From the NCBI GenBank assembly GCA_020055645.1, contig CM034548.1, positions 14,694,001-14,758,000 on the forward strand: DNA of 64,000 bases, given 5' to 3'. The position numbers and the translations under genes are program-made. The stretch's first letter is position 1. The number at the start of each line of letters is the position of its first letter. Below the pieces are notes generated by a model. It was not told the DNA's origin. It made no database searches and saw only the letters and a program-made list of their open reading frames with translations. The stretch is from Tomocerus qinae (lineage: Eukaryota > Arthropoda > Collembola > Entomobryomorpha > Tomoceridae). Of this stretch, positions 23,520 to 36,820 are shown piece after piece.

Positions 23520-24937
23520 TTTTCTGTAAGAATAAGATCATCGCTAATTGAAGTGATTCCTTCTCTTCGGTTTCAGTTAATCGCAAAGCCACATTCAAAA
23601 AACCTCGCCTTATTTTTCAACCTTCAACGCATTTAATGGATAGCTACATAATAAGAAGTTAAGGATCTGTGCAAACAGGATTTTCGTCTTTGTCCCGTTC
23701 TCTGAGAAGAAAAGAAGCTGTAATTATTATTTTCTCTTGAAATCTAAGTTTTGAGCTTCTCGGTCACCTTGTAAATTTTCTACACCAACCAATACGATAT
23801 AATATGATTCTATTATGATCATTTAGTCTACCTCCAACTGTACCTTACAATGCTAACAACCAAAACCTACATACATACAAGTGTTATATCGTAGTTATGA
23901 TATATCTACCGATTGTTTTATAAACTGGTTCTATAATTATTACTAGTAACATGAAAGTAGTGATCCTAACCTGACAGACTTACTAAATTGCCTACTACTC
24001 GTAAATACATGATATAAGTAGGAAATTGCAATAATGTTACGACACACAAATATCTTCTGGACTAATAATGGTGCCCCGTACATTTATTTACCTACCTATG
24101 TACATACATGATAATTAATACTGATGAGCAGTGGATATCGCTGCAGATACTATATAAATGTGAAATATACACCAAATTTGTGAACACTTATATAATTCGT
24201 CATTGATATACCTACTCATGTAATGGTTAGTCTAAGATTTAGAAAAGATATCACAGAAGCTAGCTTATATGTGTGTGTATCTGTATTGTGTAACTTTGTT
24301 GACAAACATTTTTATGTGTGTTTAAGTTTATTTATGGTACAAAGATACATACTGTGTACACTACAATGTAACATTAGGTAGCTACCTAACTTTTACCTAC
24401 CTAGCTTTAAAATTGAGAAAAATCGTTTTTATTAAGGTGTAGAGATGTTGTAGGTACTAACTAAGATGTTCTATTATACAAACGACATTGTAATTTGTAC
24501 TGTACAAGCGTCTGAACTGGAATGGGGAGTTTAGTTGTACTAACAATAAGATAAAGTCTAAGACAAGAGAACAGACACGCCATTTCCGCATGTCAAACAA
24601 TCAAGATTGAATTAGGTACCATGTGGAAACTGCAAAGTTGACTTGCCAAATACATTACAAAGACTAGAATTACAATATTATACATTTCCAAGCTTTTTAT
24701 TGATATCTATTGAATATTTATAGACTTCTTCCACTTGTTTTCGTCCTTTGAATAGGCAGTCATCTTTTATTCCCGCTCATACGGAAAGATAAACGTTTTC
24801 ACCCACTTTCCCTTTTACGATTATGATTTCATTCCTTTTTAAAGACTAAGTATGCAATACAAAATCTACTTAGAGTTAAGAAATACTAGCATCGGACTCA
24901 ACAATACATACTACTATAGCTATTGCCAAGAAAGTGC

Positions 24938-24943
24938 AATAAA
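24938..24943 (+). terminator. Candidate polyadenylation signal AATAAA
   Basis: This is the first AATAAA I found downstream of the receptor stop codon, about 1.4 kb away. A 3' UTR of this length is plausible for a receptor gene, but nothing else supports the choice and later AATAAA copies exist (about 25386 and 25656). Confidence 0.25.
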
Positions 24944-25739
24944 GCTCATGATTTAAGATAAGATACACCCAAAAATTGTACTGCCCTATAAAATACCGTC
25001 GAGCTCATTGAAATGCAAAATACAAATGTACTTGAGAACCATTACATTACACGAGTAGATGTTTGGCAATATGTCAAAGACCATTTGTTGAATTTTAAAT
25101 TCAATTTACAAGGATTATGTAAGATCCCTGTGAAACTGGAGTGCTGCTACAGAAAGTGAATGTCTCGTGAGTTATTTTACTGCACTGTCATTCGTCTGTG
25201 CTTCACACGTACAAAATATAATATCAACCCAAAATCATAGATTAACAAAACTAAAATTAAATATACAGATCATACTTAAATAGTTACCTACTCAAAAAAT
25301 GCAATCTACTACTAGACTACATAGCTCTTAAGATACTATATACAAATTCCAACTCGTTTATAGTCTACCACCTACATGCATAAAAATAAATACAGATAAT
25401 ACTACCTATGTACATTTAATGTATTGGGTTTGAAGTTCCGGCCGGATATTTCAAGCCTGACAATTCTTACAGCACAATATTCACATATACAATTCTTATC
25501 TGGCAACGTTTTGGGAAACAAATATTTCACAAAATCTGTATGAGCAATGTTTTGTTCTATTCAATAACTCAATATTTCCTCACCGTTTCATCTCCTGTCT
25601 CGTAATACTATTTCATGTGTTTAAATTACTTCATAATGTTATATATATTACTTATATAAGAATAAATTCGTACCTACATACCATTAAAACTTATGTAAAT
25701 ATCAAAGTAGGAACTAAGTCTTTGAAGTTAAGCTACTTA

Positions 25740-25799
25740 GTTAACTAATCATGTAAGCTTCGCTCAAAGTGATTTCTACAAGTTACATGATTAGTTAAC
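25740..25799. repeat. 17-bp perfect inverted repeat
   Basis: GTTAACTAATCATGTAA at 25740-25756 is exactly reverse-complementary to 25783-25799, with a 26-base spacer. It could be a relic of a small element or a simple hairpin. No flanking duplication was seen. Confidence 0.85.
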
Positions 25800-27904
25800 C
25801 AATTCAGAGTACTACCTTAGCGTCAAAGCTTTATTCCTATTTTATATATCATTGCATGAATGATATTATAGCATTTGTTTTGAAATTTACTATCTCTGTC
25901 GCTTACGTTAGCTTAATTGACTTGAGCCAGACGGTCAAGTGTATAGAAAATAAAAACACAATTATTATTATGTGGCATAGCAGTTTCAATGCATAAGTAA
26001 ACACAATTATATCCACCCAATAATAAATAATATTATGGGGCGATAAATGCATGCTGAATAATGTAAACTACAATCCCTAAAAATGGCGACACAAATAAAT
26101 ACTAGAATTATTATATATAGCCGTACCACATTCCCAAACTCTTTTCAATGTGCAAATATTTGGCTTGTCTACTAATGGATTGAATTGTAATCGTGGAGGT
26201 AAACTTTCATACACAATTGGGACGATTATGCATAAACATATAAAATTATATTTTAAAAAAGGTATTTGTAATAATATGATAACAACATAAACTTCAGGTT
26301 TCATATACTTAAGTATCATATAATTTATACCTGGTATATAGAAAGAAACAATCAAGCTGATACGATTTATATAAAATTGTCATTTATAAAAATGGGGCTA
26401 ATTTCAGACAGAAATTCTGGAGGTTTGCTAACATAATAACACCAGCTATAGCAGATTGTTAGCTAATTGACATCCTATGTCCTATGCTCATAACGATCCC
26501 ATCTGTAGGGATAAAGATATTTTGAAAAGGTGACCAGGATATTCACAATGATGATCATTATAGTGGAATCCCAGACTGATTGATTGCGGGTCAGAAAAGA
26601 AACTTTACCAGACAACTTAATAACGCAGATATGTGACAGTATTATAGCACTTTTTCTTATGAAACAAAAGTAATGTGAATGGACAGATTGAAATGCGCAC
26701 TAATCTTGTGAAGGTGCATCTAATTCCAAAGCAATTTTCCCTTGTGCATTTTTTATTCAGTTTATTCTAACAATTTGTTCAACAAATGTTACCTCATCGA
26801 ACAAACTTTCTGATGATTGATTACTCCCAGCAGTCACAACAAATTAACTTTATCAGGTAGACAGAACTGAACACTTTTCACGTGAATCTTATTTCTTATA
26901 TCTTTCTATTTGAGCTTTTTCTTTTTTATTGTATGTCTTCCCACATTTTCTTTATTGTAGGTTCGAGTTGCATAACCTTTTCATCTACATTAATCACTAG
27001 TTGTATTACATTGAAAACAATTGAGTTTGACTTTTTTGGTTTTCATTTTTAGATACTAGATCTTTCGGTTTTTAATGAATGCTTAACTATAACAATATGT
27101 ACTTAGAATTTCATTCTTTCTAGCTGATAGTTTGTAACAGTATACAAAAAATATTAGTTACTAATGTATTGATTCTATTAAATAAGTGGCATTAGCAAGT
27201 CTTTAATTAGTAAGGATTTAGTAATACTGTAATACTACATGCAGCATGCAGACAGAAAAGTCTCATTTTTTAGAGAATTGCATATACTATGTTAAATTTA
27301 CCTATTTAAGTGCTTAACCTGGTCTTATCTTAACATTATCCACTTAAAAAATTTGGAAAGGTGAAATATTTTGTCGAACGGATGACCTGACCACAGAAAT
27401 AGATTATTCTAGAATTTAGACGTGTATATCAGGGAACAAAATAGCAACAAATTTTTACGAAAAAGCAAAAAATGTAATTCTTTATTAAAGAGCACTCTAT
27501 TTTTGCTTATTTAACTTCTTTACTTTTGTTTACATGTTAAGTGGAAGTAGATGGGGCAGATTGCTACATCAAAAGAGAAATAAAAGTAAAAATGGACTGC
27601 TTTAAAAAATTTACTCCTACTTACAACAAGATAAAAAGGCAAACAGTACCTTCTTTGTTCCGTAGTTCACAGGCACGGGAGGATCAGTGTTTAAAGAGAC
27701 TTGTAATTTTGGGCTTTCGGGTATTTGTATTTCCAAGAAACGCTGCCGTAACTAGGCAGAGGGGCAGGCAATTGTGGTTTAAGGAACCCATAAGTCGTTA
27801 ACATGCATAAAATCGGGGTGGATAAATTCATTTTAAAAATGCGCTGAAATTACAGGATAAACACAACCAAAACAATCCCTACGAGGTAAAAAAATACTAA
27901 AAAT

Positions 27905-28165
27905 TCAAAAATGGCGTTCATGGTATTGTAAATTGTCATCCTGGGGGTGGAATGAGTAGTGTCACACCTCCAAATGTAGTAAATGCGCAGAGCAGGAAGT
28001 TACACTTTTCAATGGTGAATTGACATGCAGAACTCGAAAATGGCGTCCATTTTATCGTAACTTGCTCTTTTGGGATGGAGTGGGTGGGTCCCACCTCCAA
28101 TTTGAACACAATTGGCCACCCCACAAGCCATGTGGGTGGCTTATTGTTCTCCAGTTTTGATGAAA
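27905..28165. repeat. Degenerate tandem duplication, about 129-bp period
   Basis: Two copies share AAAATGGCGTYCAT, then a GGGNTGGA stretch and CACCTCCAA at matching spacing, starting near 27907 and 28036. The copies are diverged. There is no coding sense. Confidence 0.6.
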
Positions 28166-28230
28166 ATATCAATTATTGGGATTAAAAATGAACTGAAAAA
28201 ATCGCCTAATAGGAGGTGTAATTAGTAGGG

Positions 28231-28238
28231 ATCGATGA
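28231..28238. repeat. Target-site duplication, left (hAT-type)
   Basis: ATCGATGA, identical to 29000-29007. Confidence 0.85.
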
Positions 28239-28999
28239 CAGGGTTGTGGGTCGGGTTTTTTATGGGTTGGGGTTTTTTGGGTTTTTTGGCAAAAAACCCA
28301 CCCCGCTTTGCTTAAAAAACCCCGGGTTTATTGGGTTTTTTACAAAACATACAAAAATGTGCACTACAGGTCCATCTAGATACGCAATACATACTAATTT
28401 CTATTCAAAAATGTAAACAAATGCATAATCAGGTGGAAACAAATATAGCTTCTACACTTCTACGCGTAATTAATGTATCGTAATGTGAGGACTATAATAA
28501 TATTAATTTTATGTATACTTTAGTCATTGCATTGTAAAGATTATGTTTATAATATTGTTGTACTCATAATTTCAATTTATCACTTACATATTCATTACTG
28601 TAATGCTTTGCAATTAAAGCTTCAAATTAACAAGGAATAATATCATAAAGTCAATATAATCAGTAAAATATTATAATGCTTAATATTTCACTAGTTGTTA
28701 TCAAACAGTAATAATAATATAGGTGTTCACAAAAATACTGCATTTTTGCTATGTTACAACATAATAAAATTAAACTATTTATGCTTTAATTTTTCTTTTC
28801 GTTGACGAAGTAATAGTAGTTGACACGGTTGTTGTTGTTGTCAGCTGTAGTTTCAAATATGGTATAGTATAGGTTTGCATTTATACCTATAGTTATATAA
28901 AAAACCCTTAAACCCAAAAAACCCAAAAAACCCTAAAAAACCCAAAAAACCCGGGGTCGAGGGTTTTTTCCTAAAAAACCCGGGTTTTTCGATACCTTG
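28239..28999. mobile_element. Nonautonomous hAT-type element with GGGTTTTTT repeats
   Basis: This is a 761-bp element beginning CAGGGTTGTGGGTCGGG and ending ACCTTG, flanked by the perfect 8-bp duplication ATCGATGA. The left end is an array of GGGTTTTTT-like units. The right end is the complementary AAAAAACCC array, so the termini form long imperfect inverted repeats. The middle is plain AT-rich sequence without transposase. The 8-bp duplication and CAGGG start indicate hAT type. Confidence 0.85.
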
Positions 29000-29007
29000 A
29001 TCGATGA
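29000..29007. repeat. Target-site duplication, right (hAT-type)
   Basis: ATCGATGA, identical to 28231-28238. Confidence 0.85.
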
Positions 29008-32000
29008 TAACGATAACAATTTTTACTGGGTGGATAAAAACCATGCAATTTTATATAAAAAATAAAGTCTGGGAGATTTGGATATCTTTTTATAAGTCTT
29101 TCCGTAAAGTTAAATAAAAAGTTAATAATATTGCCTGGTCTATTTTAGAACAAACTAAAAAATTATATTTTTTGGAAGCCACATTTTTCCGTCTTGGGGT
29201 TTAGGATTTTTCCCTCCTTGAAATTTTAAATCCTCTACTAGAATATACCCTGACTTAACAAAAGCTTTAGCGTGTTAATGTAATCAAGTCGTTCTATTTC
29301 GGGTCAATTTATATTTATCTGTACCGTAATAGCTTTATGGTCCCACAATCCTTACTTATGAGAGCCCAATTTTTATACCAACTAATATCAAGATTTTAAA
29401 TTTTATTTACAAAATATTAAATTAACTTACTTACCAACTAATTATATTATTTACTACAATTTCCCTTTCGCGGATCAAATTATTTGCTACTTAATGAGGA
29501 TCGTCTACTGGAAATAATAAGATGGACTAGTATTAAGTAATTTGTACTTAGGACAGAGGCACAACTCCCCGCCCGTGGCCACCAGAATCTTTTTTTGTGT
29601 TCGCGGATACTAACATACTAACATCCTTAGCTAGAACGCGAGGTAGGGCAGTAGAAATTGTTACTTTCCCTGCGGTTTCAAGCGCTAAGGTACCCGAGAT
29701 CACAATTGACTATGTTGGCTTAAGTATATTGGTGATTGAATTACAATTTATCCCTCATAAATCTTAATTACAGTAAATAAAATTTTTACTTTATTTTTAT
29801 CCGTTGACTAAGTTAAGTGCTGTTGATCTTGACGTGACATTATCAGCTAACGAAGAAAGAATGGTGAGCTCTGTTTTTAGTTTTGGTTAAGTTAATTTTT
29901 TCAATTAACCTTTTTAAATGATTTTGAAGCTTAATGTTTTAAGATATTTGAGTACTTAATATTTTATTTTACCTTTTATTTATTTTTCAAATTAATTTTT
30001 TTAAATTAACAAAGCCTATAATTATGCACCACATTATCTATTCTAATGAATAGACGAAAGGTGAGAGCGAAACGATAATACTTGAGTGTAACTTTAGAAA
30101 GCCATTTACCATTGAATTGTTTTAAATGACGAATAGTTACACCTTTTAACAATATTTCTAGTCAAAAGTCACAATTAGTTTTACTGCTGAATCTTAAGGC
30201 TGCAGCGACGGATGCAAATCCATGAGCTTAGTATACTACAAATCCATCTCCCCCGAATTAGAGAAAGTGAATTTTTTCCATTTATAAATTGCGGTGCTCA
30301 TCCTGAATGGTTTTCTGGTTGCGGTCGTGCTGTTTTTGTGCGGGCGGTCGCGCTAGGTGTTCCTGTTTGTGGGCGGAGACGCTATATTTGGAAAAACGTG
30401 AAAACTTCACTCAAATTTCATTTCTTCAGAATCTAGGCCAAGTGCGCCTAAATACAACTTTGATTTTTACAATTAATAATTTACAATTCTCAAAACCTTT
30501 GTCATTCATATTTTCTTCAAAAGTGCTGAATAGAATTTGCAAACCATAGCAGCAACTAATTTCGTACATTTGACGGAAGACCATGCAGTATAGCTAACTA
30601 GTAAAGTAAAAGTGGCATTTGGAATGGAGTAGTTAAAAGATTGAAGTTCACATTGTGAACTTAACATTCTATCACACGATATTACATTACATCACATGAA
30701 ATCGCTGGAGGTGTCTGGTTCCAGTTTTATTTCTAGTTCCACTCCACATCCGATCCGATCCAATTTGTTTCTGTCGTTAAGCTTGTGGGCGCTGTTCTCA
30801 GTGGGAGAGTGTGACCTGCTATGGTCTGGTAATCCGATCGAAACGCAACACAAATCACAATCCTATTCGAAGCTCATCTTATTTAATCCTCTCCCCGTCT
30901 AGGCGATCCACTCCACTTTACTGCACAGTGCACTCTACTTACATTTACTTTCTCCTAAATTCCAGTACAGCTTGACATGGACAGATCAGTATCATCTCTG
31001 CTCTTTCTGTTTCTTAGTTTGGTCATACTTCACTACATGCGTAATGTATGTTTCCTTTGATAAATAAGAAAGATTAACTCTTGCAATGTCGAAATTGATC
31101 TGAGACAGAGAAACAATGTACTAACAAATGCATAATGGTGGATCTCAACTATCAACACACAAATGTGAACTCTCAGTCTCAACTTTGAAAAATATTCTAC
31201 CAAGCTAAATATATTAAACAATACACACAATAAATATTTCTCTGTCCATCACATTGACGTATTAGAGTTGATAGAAGATTTGTAGTAGCTAGTGAATGCA
31301 TGACATGAACTGCAAATAAATAAAATCACGGAGACATTTTGTCAAAGCACGAAGTGAGGCTTAATATTTCAACGTGTTGAACTGCAATTTCTTGTGTGGG
31401 TAGAATTACCAAATTCACAATCAGGTTTGCAGAGTGAGTAAATAAAGACAAAAGCGTTCATGTTTTATCAGAGAAACAAATACTGAATAAATATTAAACA
31501 TTTGGTATGCCAACACATTCTATGTACATAGTTACTACATTGCAAAATTATTAATTCCCGATTGTTCATAATATTCTGTATTTGAATGGCTGCATGCACA
31601 ATTGTGTTGACATGTGAAATTGTACTCTATTATCTACTGGATATTATGTCTGCTCACGTACACCGAAAACACGTTTGCAAAAACGTAAGTAGGAATGCAT
31701 GCATTGCAATTCATTCTTAAGCATAGCAAATAATATTACCTAACTTTGCTTTAGGAACTAATCCCTGCTGCAATATGGTACTAACATGTATTGTTCATAA
31801 TGCATTTCCTCGCGATATCATAGATAAGATAAAGGAAAAAAATATAGATTGCGGACATAAAGTCTACCATTACAATTATGGAGAGAAGAGAGGTAGATAG
31901 TAAGGAACTAGTACTTACTGTCTCTTGACATAAAGCAGTTGCAACGGTGGCATAAAAAGCATGAGCGAAGATGATGATGCTATGTATGCTAAAGGCATTT

Positions 32001-32218
32001 TCCCATTTGGCCTGTCTAATATGCAATATAAAATATAATATGGTGGCTGTATTAAATACGTATGAAGAATGTTAGTTTGGTTTCCGCAGAATGAAGGGAA
32101 AGTAAAGGGAAATCTGGCTTCTGTATTCTTCTGTGTAAATAACACAAGGAAGCTATTTATAACTGTAGCTTTTCAATGATTTATATGTTTGGTATTTAGT
32201 CTTTACTGTATTTCTCAG
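29008..32218. other. Gene-poor stretch
   Basis: AT-rich sequence with two GC-richer islands: 29550-29710, which has a 53-codon minus-strand open frame, and about 30290-30380. Neither matches a family I recognise. An ATG followed by a gtgagc donor-like sequence stands near 29862 but cannot be tied to any exon. Confidence 0.5.
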
Positions 32219-32353
32219 CTGTTTACTTTGTTCAGCTCTTTTGTGCTCGTCTGTTGTGCTTCTACTACGATGTACTTTGTAGTATTATATTACGGTCTTT
32301 TGTTGGGCATAAATGCTATTGCTTTCACCGCGCTGTTGTGTTCATGTTTGGCA
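32219..32353 (+). CDS. Candidate orphan exon, two hydrophobic helices
   Basis: I do not recognise the gene. A strong acceptor (ctttactgtatttctcag) and a perfect donor (gtaagt) enclose 135 nt, 45 codons with no stop, phase 0 at both ends. The peptide begins LFTLFSSFVLVCCASTTMYF and continues VVLYYGLLLGINAIAFTAL, ending CSCLA. It looks like two membrane helices joined by a short turn, as in multi-pass transporters. No partner exon was found within the window, so it could also be chance. It is too uncertain to name a function. Confidence 0.28.
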
Positions 32354-34277
32354 GTAAGTACTAACCGTGATTGCAAATTGTAAATAACCTTCGTCGCAAA
32401 ACAAAGTTGCCTTTGGTGATATACACCTTATTTCATTACCATTTTCATTGCTCTGCTCCATGATTAGTATAGGGAGAAACATCCAGCAACAACCTCACCA
32501 AGAACAGAGAAAGCAGATTTAGCTATGCATGTACTTTATTGCACTTTATGGTGAATACATGTAATATATAGGACGGTCGTTACATCACATTACATTTGCC
32601 ATTTCAGCCCAAGAGATGTAGGTAAATATGTAGAACATACGACTACCCAACCAACAGATATGCTTACAATGGGAAAGATATTTAGTTTGCCCGTTTTCCT
32701 TGCTTTCACTCGATTCTTGCGGACGTACTTAGCGCGCACCGTAATAAGAGAGATAGTCTGTACTCAAAGTAACTTTTGACATCCCTCTTATTGCCTATAA
32801 TATGTTGCTCTCTGGTAGATAGAGTTACGTTGTCGGTTAGCTTAACTCTTCCTTGCTCTCTCCTTTTTCTGTTGCACCAGGAAGAATATTTTGAATTTCT
32901 TTTAAGGCTTGCCATAACGAACTGATATTATGTACGTGTAGTAAAGCAGAAGTAATTGTCTTTCCCCGAATAAATGCACACATAAAGCTCTTTAGTACTT
33001 ACGTCACGCTTTTCAAATTTGACTAATTAATGAACGTAGCAGATGAGGGGATACTAAATGCTATATTGTGTAGACACCGTGAACATAAATCCTAATGGAA
33101 AATCCGTTAGTACTTATTGTTTGCTTGAAAATAAGTCATGAGCCATTTTATATCTTCTGCCTTCCTACTTTCTTCTCTCTGATATCCTGTCTCTTTCCAC
33201 TTGTTTCTATTAGTTATGCCTTTATGTATCTTTTATACTCCATTTCATTTCCTACGATTTCCGACACTGAACTCCTTTCATTCTATCTCTACCTAACTAA
33301 CAATATGCAAACATCTACAATTTTACTCTTAATATCTCTACTAATTTTATACTGAATATTTGTCTTACACTGTTTACTAATAAGCAGCCTAAGTAATATA
33401 ACCTCAACTTCCGTCAGCTAACAACCCGCTTCGCCCATTTCTCTTTCATTAACATTTTAATACCAAACTCAAGGAACAATAATTGCCTTTTTATGGCTCC
33501 TGTCTATCGTTCTCTTAACGGCCTATCAGATTAAAAGAAAATCAAACTAATAGAACAGAGACTAAAACTCAGTTAATGAGTACACCTATATAATGGATGG
33601 CCAGCCTTTATCTCCCATTCCACCAAATCTATACATCTATACAATATGTTCTTACTGTCCTGAAACTTGCTAGTTATTAACTACAATATTCTACATGTAC
33701 TAAAATTTTGTAATTAACTTTCACATTTCGTTAGAGTTTATTTACATAATCAAAGACCATAGACACAATCTTGTCCTTTACATTTCAGGCGACTTGCAAT
33801 CAACATTTTATGAAGCATTGAGTTTAGGATATTTAATACCTTAGTAGTTTCAACAAATTTCATTATAATATGCCAGTTTTAATGAAAAAGTCAGTACATA
33901 CTAAAGGGATAGGTAATAATTATGAACACCTTTCTTAGCATGACAGTTTTACAATTACTATGTGCAGTACAGCTATCAGTAAGGTAACTGCACTTAAAAT
34001 AATATCATAGTAGAATTATACTACTTATGTTGTCATTCCAGTCAGCACTGACTTTATTGAACTTATTTCCAGTGAAAATTTACTTAAAACTTTGTTCCAA
34101 GTCATTAAGTTTTAGCTTATGTCACTATCTAGTGACAGTATATCAGATTTAGCACAAGCAATAACATTACCTACAAGAAATAAATATTCGTCTCTTAACT
34201 TTGTGAGATCTCAGATACAGTTTTCCGACCTATTTGGTGCACATCCAACTACTAACCCTAGCCTTAAGCTTCAAATT
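32354..34277. other. Gene-free stretch
   Basis: A pyrimidine-rich block lies at about 33140-33340. No exon, element ends or RNA gene were recognised. Confidence 0.6.
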
Positions 34278-34636
34278 TGTATAACCGGGACCTAGCTTCA
34301 GCATCTGCATGTGCTGAAACAAGACATGATTCAAGTATCGTTTCAGCACCGTCTTCTAGCATACTACACTGACCCATTTCTTCTGTGTTGGAGCACAATT
34401 TGAACATGAAACATAATAATAATTGTGATACCAAATGATTTCAAATAAATAATCATGACGTGTGCTAAAATGAGACTCTTTTCAGTCATTGCTGAAGTTG
34501 ACGTCTCGTTTCAGCAAAAAGTAGATTGGAGGTACAGATAAACGCATTCAATCTCAGTAGGTGCTCCTGGAAGAGACAAAATCTTGTTTCAACATATTCA
34601 GACACTGAAAGGAGATTCCGGTGTTCCTATAACTGG
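34278..34636. mobile_element. Degenerate inverted-repeat element (MITE-like)
   Basis: Imperfect inverted arms of about 55 bp enclose about 250 bp. The left arm reads TATAACCGG...TTCAGCATCTGCATGTG then TGAAACAAGA. The right arm (34585-34636) gives the matching complement with scattered mismatches. Internal copies of GTTTCAGCA occur. No certain target duplication was seen. Confidence 0.55.
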
Positions 34637-36736
34637 ATACGGACAAGTATCCGTCTTTCGTGATTAATTGTAAGACGATATTTCTATTATATAGCCATTC
34701 CCATCATCTTACTGTCAATTACATTCAAGCCAATTATAATTCATGTCATTGATGGTAATAAGTATGGAATTGGAAAGTATAAGTCTGTTATGTAGGCCAT
34801 CTTCTCTATCCTTACATGTTAATCTTGGGAAATGTTGGGGATATTCCAAAGCTTTGTGAAGTTTTCTTATTGTTATTTTCTACATAGTGCCAACTAAGCT
34901 AAGTTAGTAAGTTAATGACAAAGAGTAAATGCAGTGCTAAGATAACTAACTCAGACAACAATCAGTGAAAGCAAAAGATTGCTTTAACAAAAACTTTTAA
35001 TACGTGACAAGCTTATCACTACTTGGCTTGAATTCCATTCCCTCAAATACTCAACTCAGCTTGTCTCATCATCTCCTCTCCGACTTTCCGGCAGACTTCT
35101 TACCGAGTATTCCGTCAACGACTCAATTTCTCAGAATCAACGCAACTTAATTCTTCATTTAGGTTATCCTGCACAGAAGCAGCAAATCTTAAGTAAGTTA
35201 TAAACAAATATCTTATGCATTAAATTATATCTGTATATTTCAGAATTAACTAGCAAATCACTACCTAGAACTTTTGTAGTATATTTGGCTAACTTCGCTA
35301 CATACTCATGGATTTGCAAACGTTAGTTATTACTTATCATAGTGGAATCAATCAGTGGAAAATAATTATAAATGCCTTCTTTCCTACATGCTTTGAATCG
35401 TTGCCACCGGCTAGTATAAAAGGGGTTTGCCCAAAATCTCCACCCAGACCAAAACTTATATCTAAATTATAACCACAATCTTGGATAAACTTTCCAATCT
35501 ATCTAAAATGTCTGTTATGGGGAACCAAAATGATAATTAACCTTTTCTTGTTTTCTATTAACCAGGCATGTACTATTTATAGGGGCAAAAGAGGAGGAAT
35601 ATAACGTAACCTGAATCTGAGATCAACATCTAGGTTTTTCTAAAGAAATTAAAGCTCGTAACATTTTCCAAATACTATTTGGAACATTGGAACCCCCTCC
35701 CTTGATTAAATTTCTAGATACTTGCCTGATTTAAACAGTATCCAATACGCATGATTATTCTTGATGTTTATCTTTCGAAATTGAATCAGGAATGCTAGGG
35801 ACTGTGGGGACTACTTGCGGAATTATAAAAAGCACAAATAAATAATCTATTGCGAAAGGGAAATGAAAGTTTATATTTGTGCCAGTAACATTTAACCCTT
35901 GACCTCAAACTATCGCTGATATTTCTAGCAGTGTCATATCACTTGTCAGCTTTCGAATGATTTCTACGATGTACAGAACTGAGTTACATTGATTTTTGAA
36001 ACCCTCCCAAATTTGGCTAAAAAAAGTCAACCTTATTGGTTTTCACATATTATGATTTAATTGTATTTTGTTGGAACGATAACACTAAAAATGTCATTTT
36101 CTTTTGATTTTTCCATATTTTTCTCAAAATGACCAAAAGGTCGAATGGTAATTTGGTAAACATTAAAAAGATTTATGATCGATTTTAATTCATTTCGTCG
36201 TTAAAAATAAGTCCAATGGCTTTTTTGTAATCATCATGGATTTGCATACAGGGCAGTCATTTTGGGTAATATTTCGTCTCATTTTGATCAACAACGGAGA
36301 TGTGGAAATCGCCGATTTAGAGGTAGCACCCATTATTAATTTACACAATACCTACCCAAGAGTAATATTTTGATTATACTTTTTGATTTCCAGACCTTCT
36401 ATACCTAAATCTAAATTAAAAATTCCTCGGTGATTTTTTTTTCGCAATTTTGTCAAAATATATGATCAAAATATATCAAACTCAACTTGGGAAGATTTAA
36501 TAGGCTATATATACAGATAAACAAGCTATGTGGTTATAATAATTAAAAATATTTTCATATGATGAAAATATACAGCCATTGTGACTTTAATGCAATTTGT
36601 TCTAATGATCGACAGGGCGCACAATATATAATTCCTCTCGGTAAATAACTCCCAAATTAATTTGAAATATATAGTTGTTATTATATGGAAATTTTTTTGT
36701 ATCAATATAAATTGATTTCAATGTTGATTATGAACA
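34637..36736. other. Gene-free stretch upstream of ABC pseudogene
   Basis: No further ABC-transporter exons (Walker A region) were recognised here. AT-rich. Confidence 0.55.
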
Positions 36737-36820
36737 GGTTTGGCAGGATTAACTGACATTCCCTTAAAATATTTGACTACAAGCAAAAAGAAATTGGTCA
36801 GTATTGCCTTGGCTTTAATC

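Larger units (their letters stand above)
23520..28230. other. 3' flank of receptor gene, no further gene seen
   Basis: The first part probably includes the 3' UTR. TAGGTA/TACCTA-like words are frequent. It contains a short perfect hairpin (25740-25799) and a degenerate tandem repeat (27905-28165). No exon was recognised on either strand. Confidence 0.55.

Noticed and set aside
26961-26985. GGTTCGAGTTGC resembling a tRNA B box
   Set aside because: No A box or cloverleaf-forming sequence lies at the right distance; no tRNA gene was supported anywhere in the window.
28239-28330. Telomere-like GGGTTTTTT repeats suggesting an interstitial telomere
   Set aside because: The array is bounded by an 8-bp target duplication with a complementary array at the other end, so a transposon explains it better. 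It also does not match the usual arthropod TTAGG unit.
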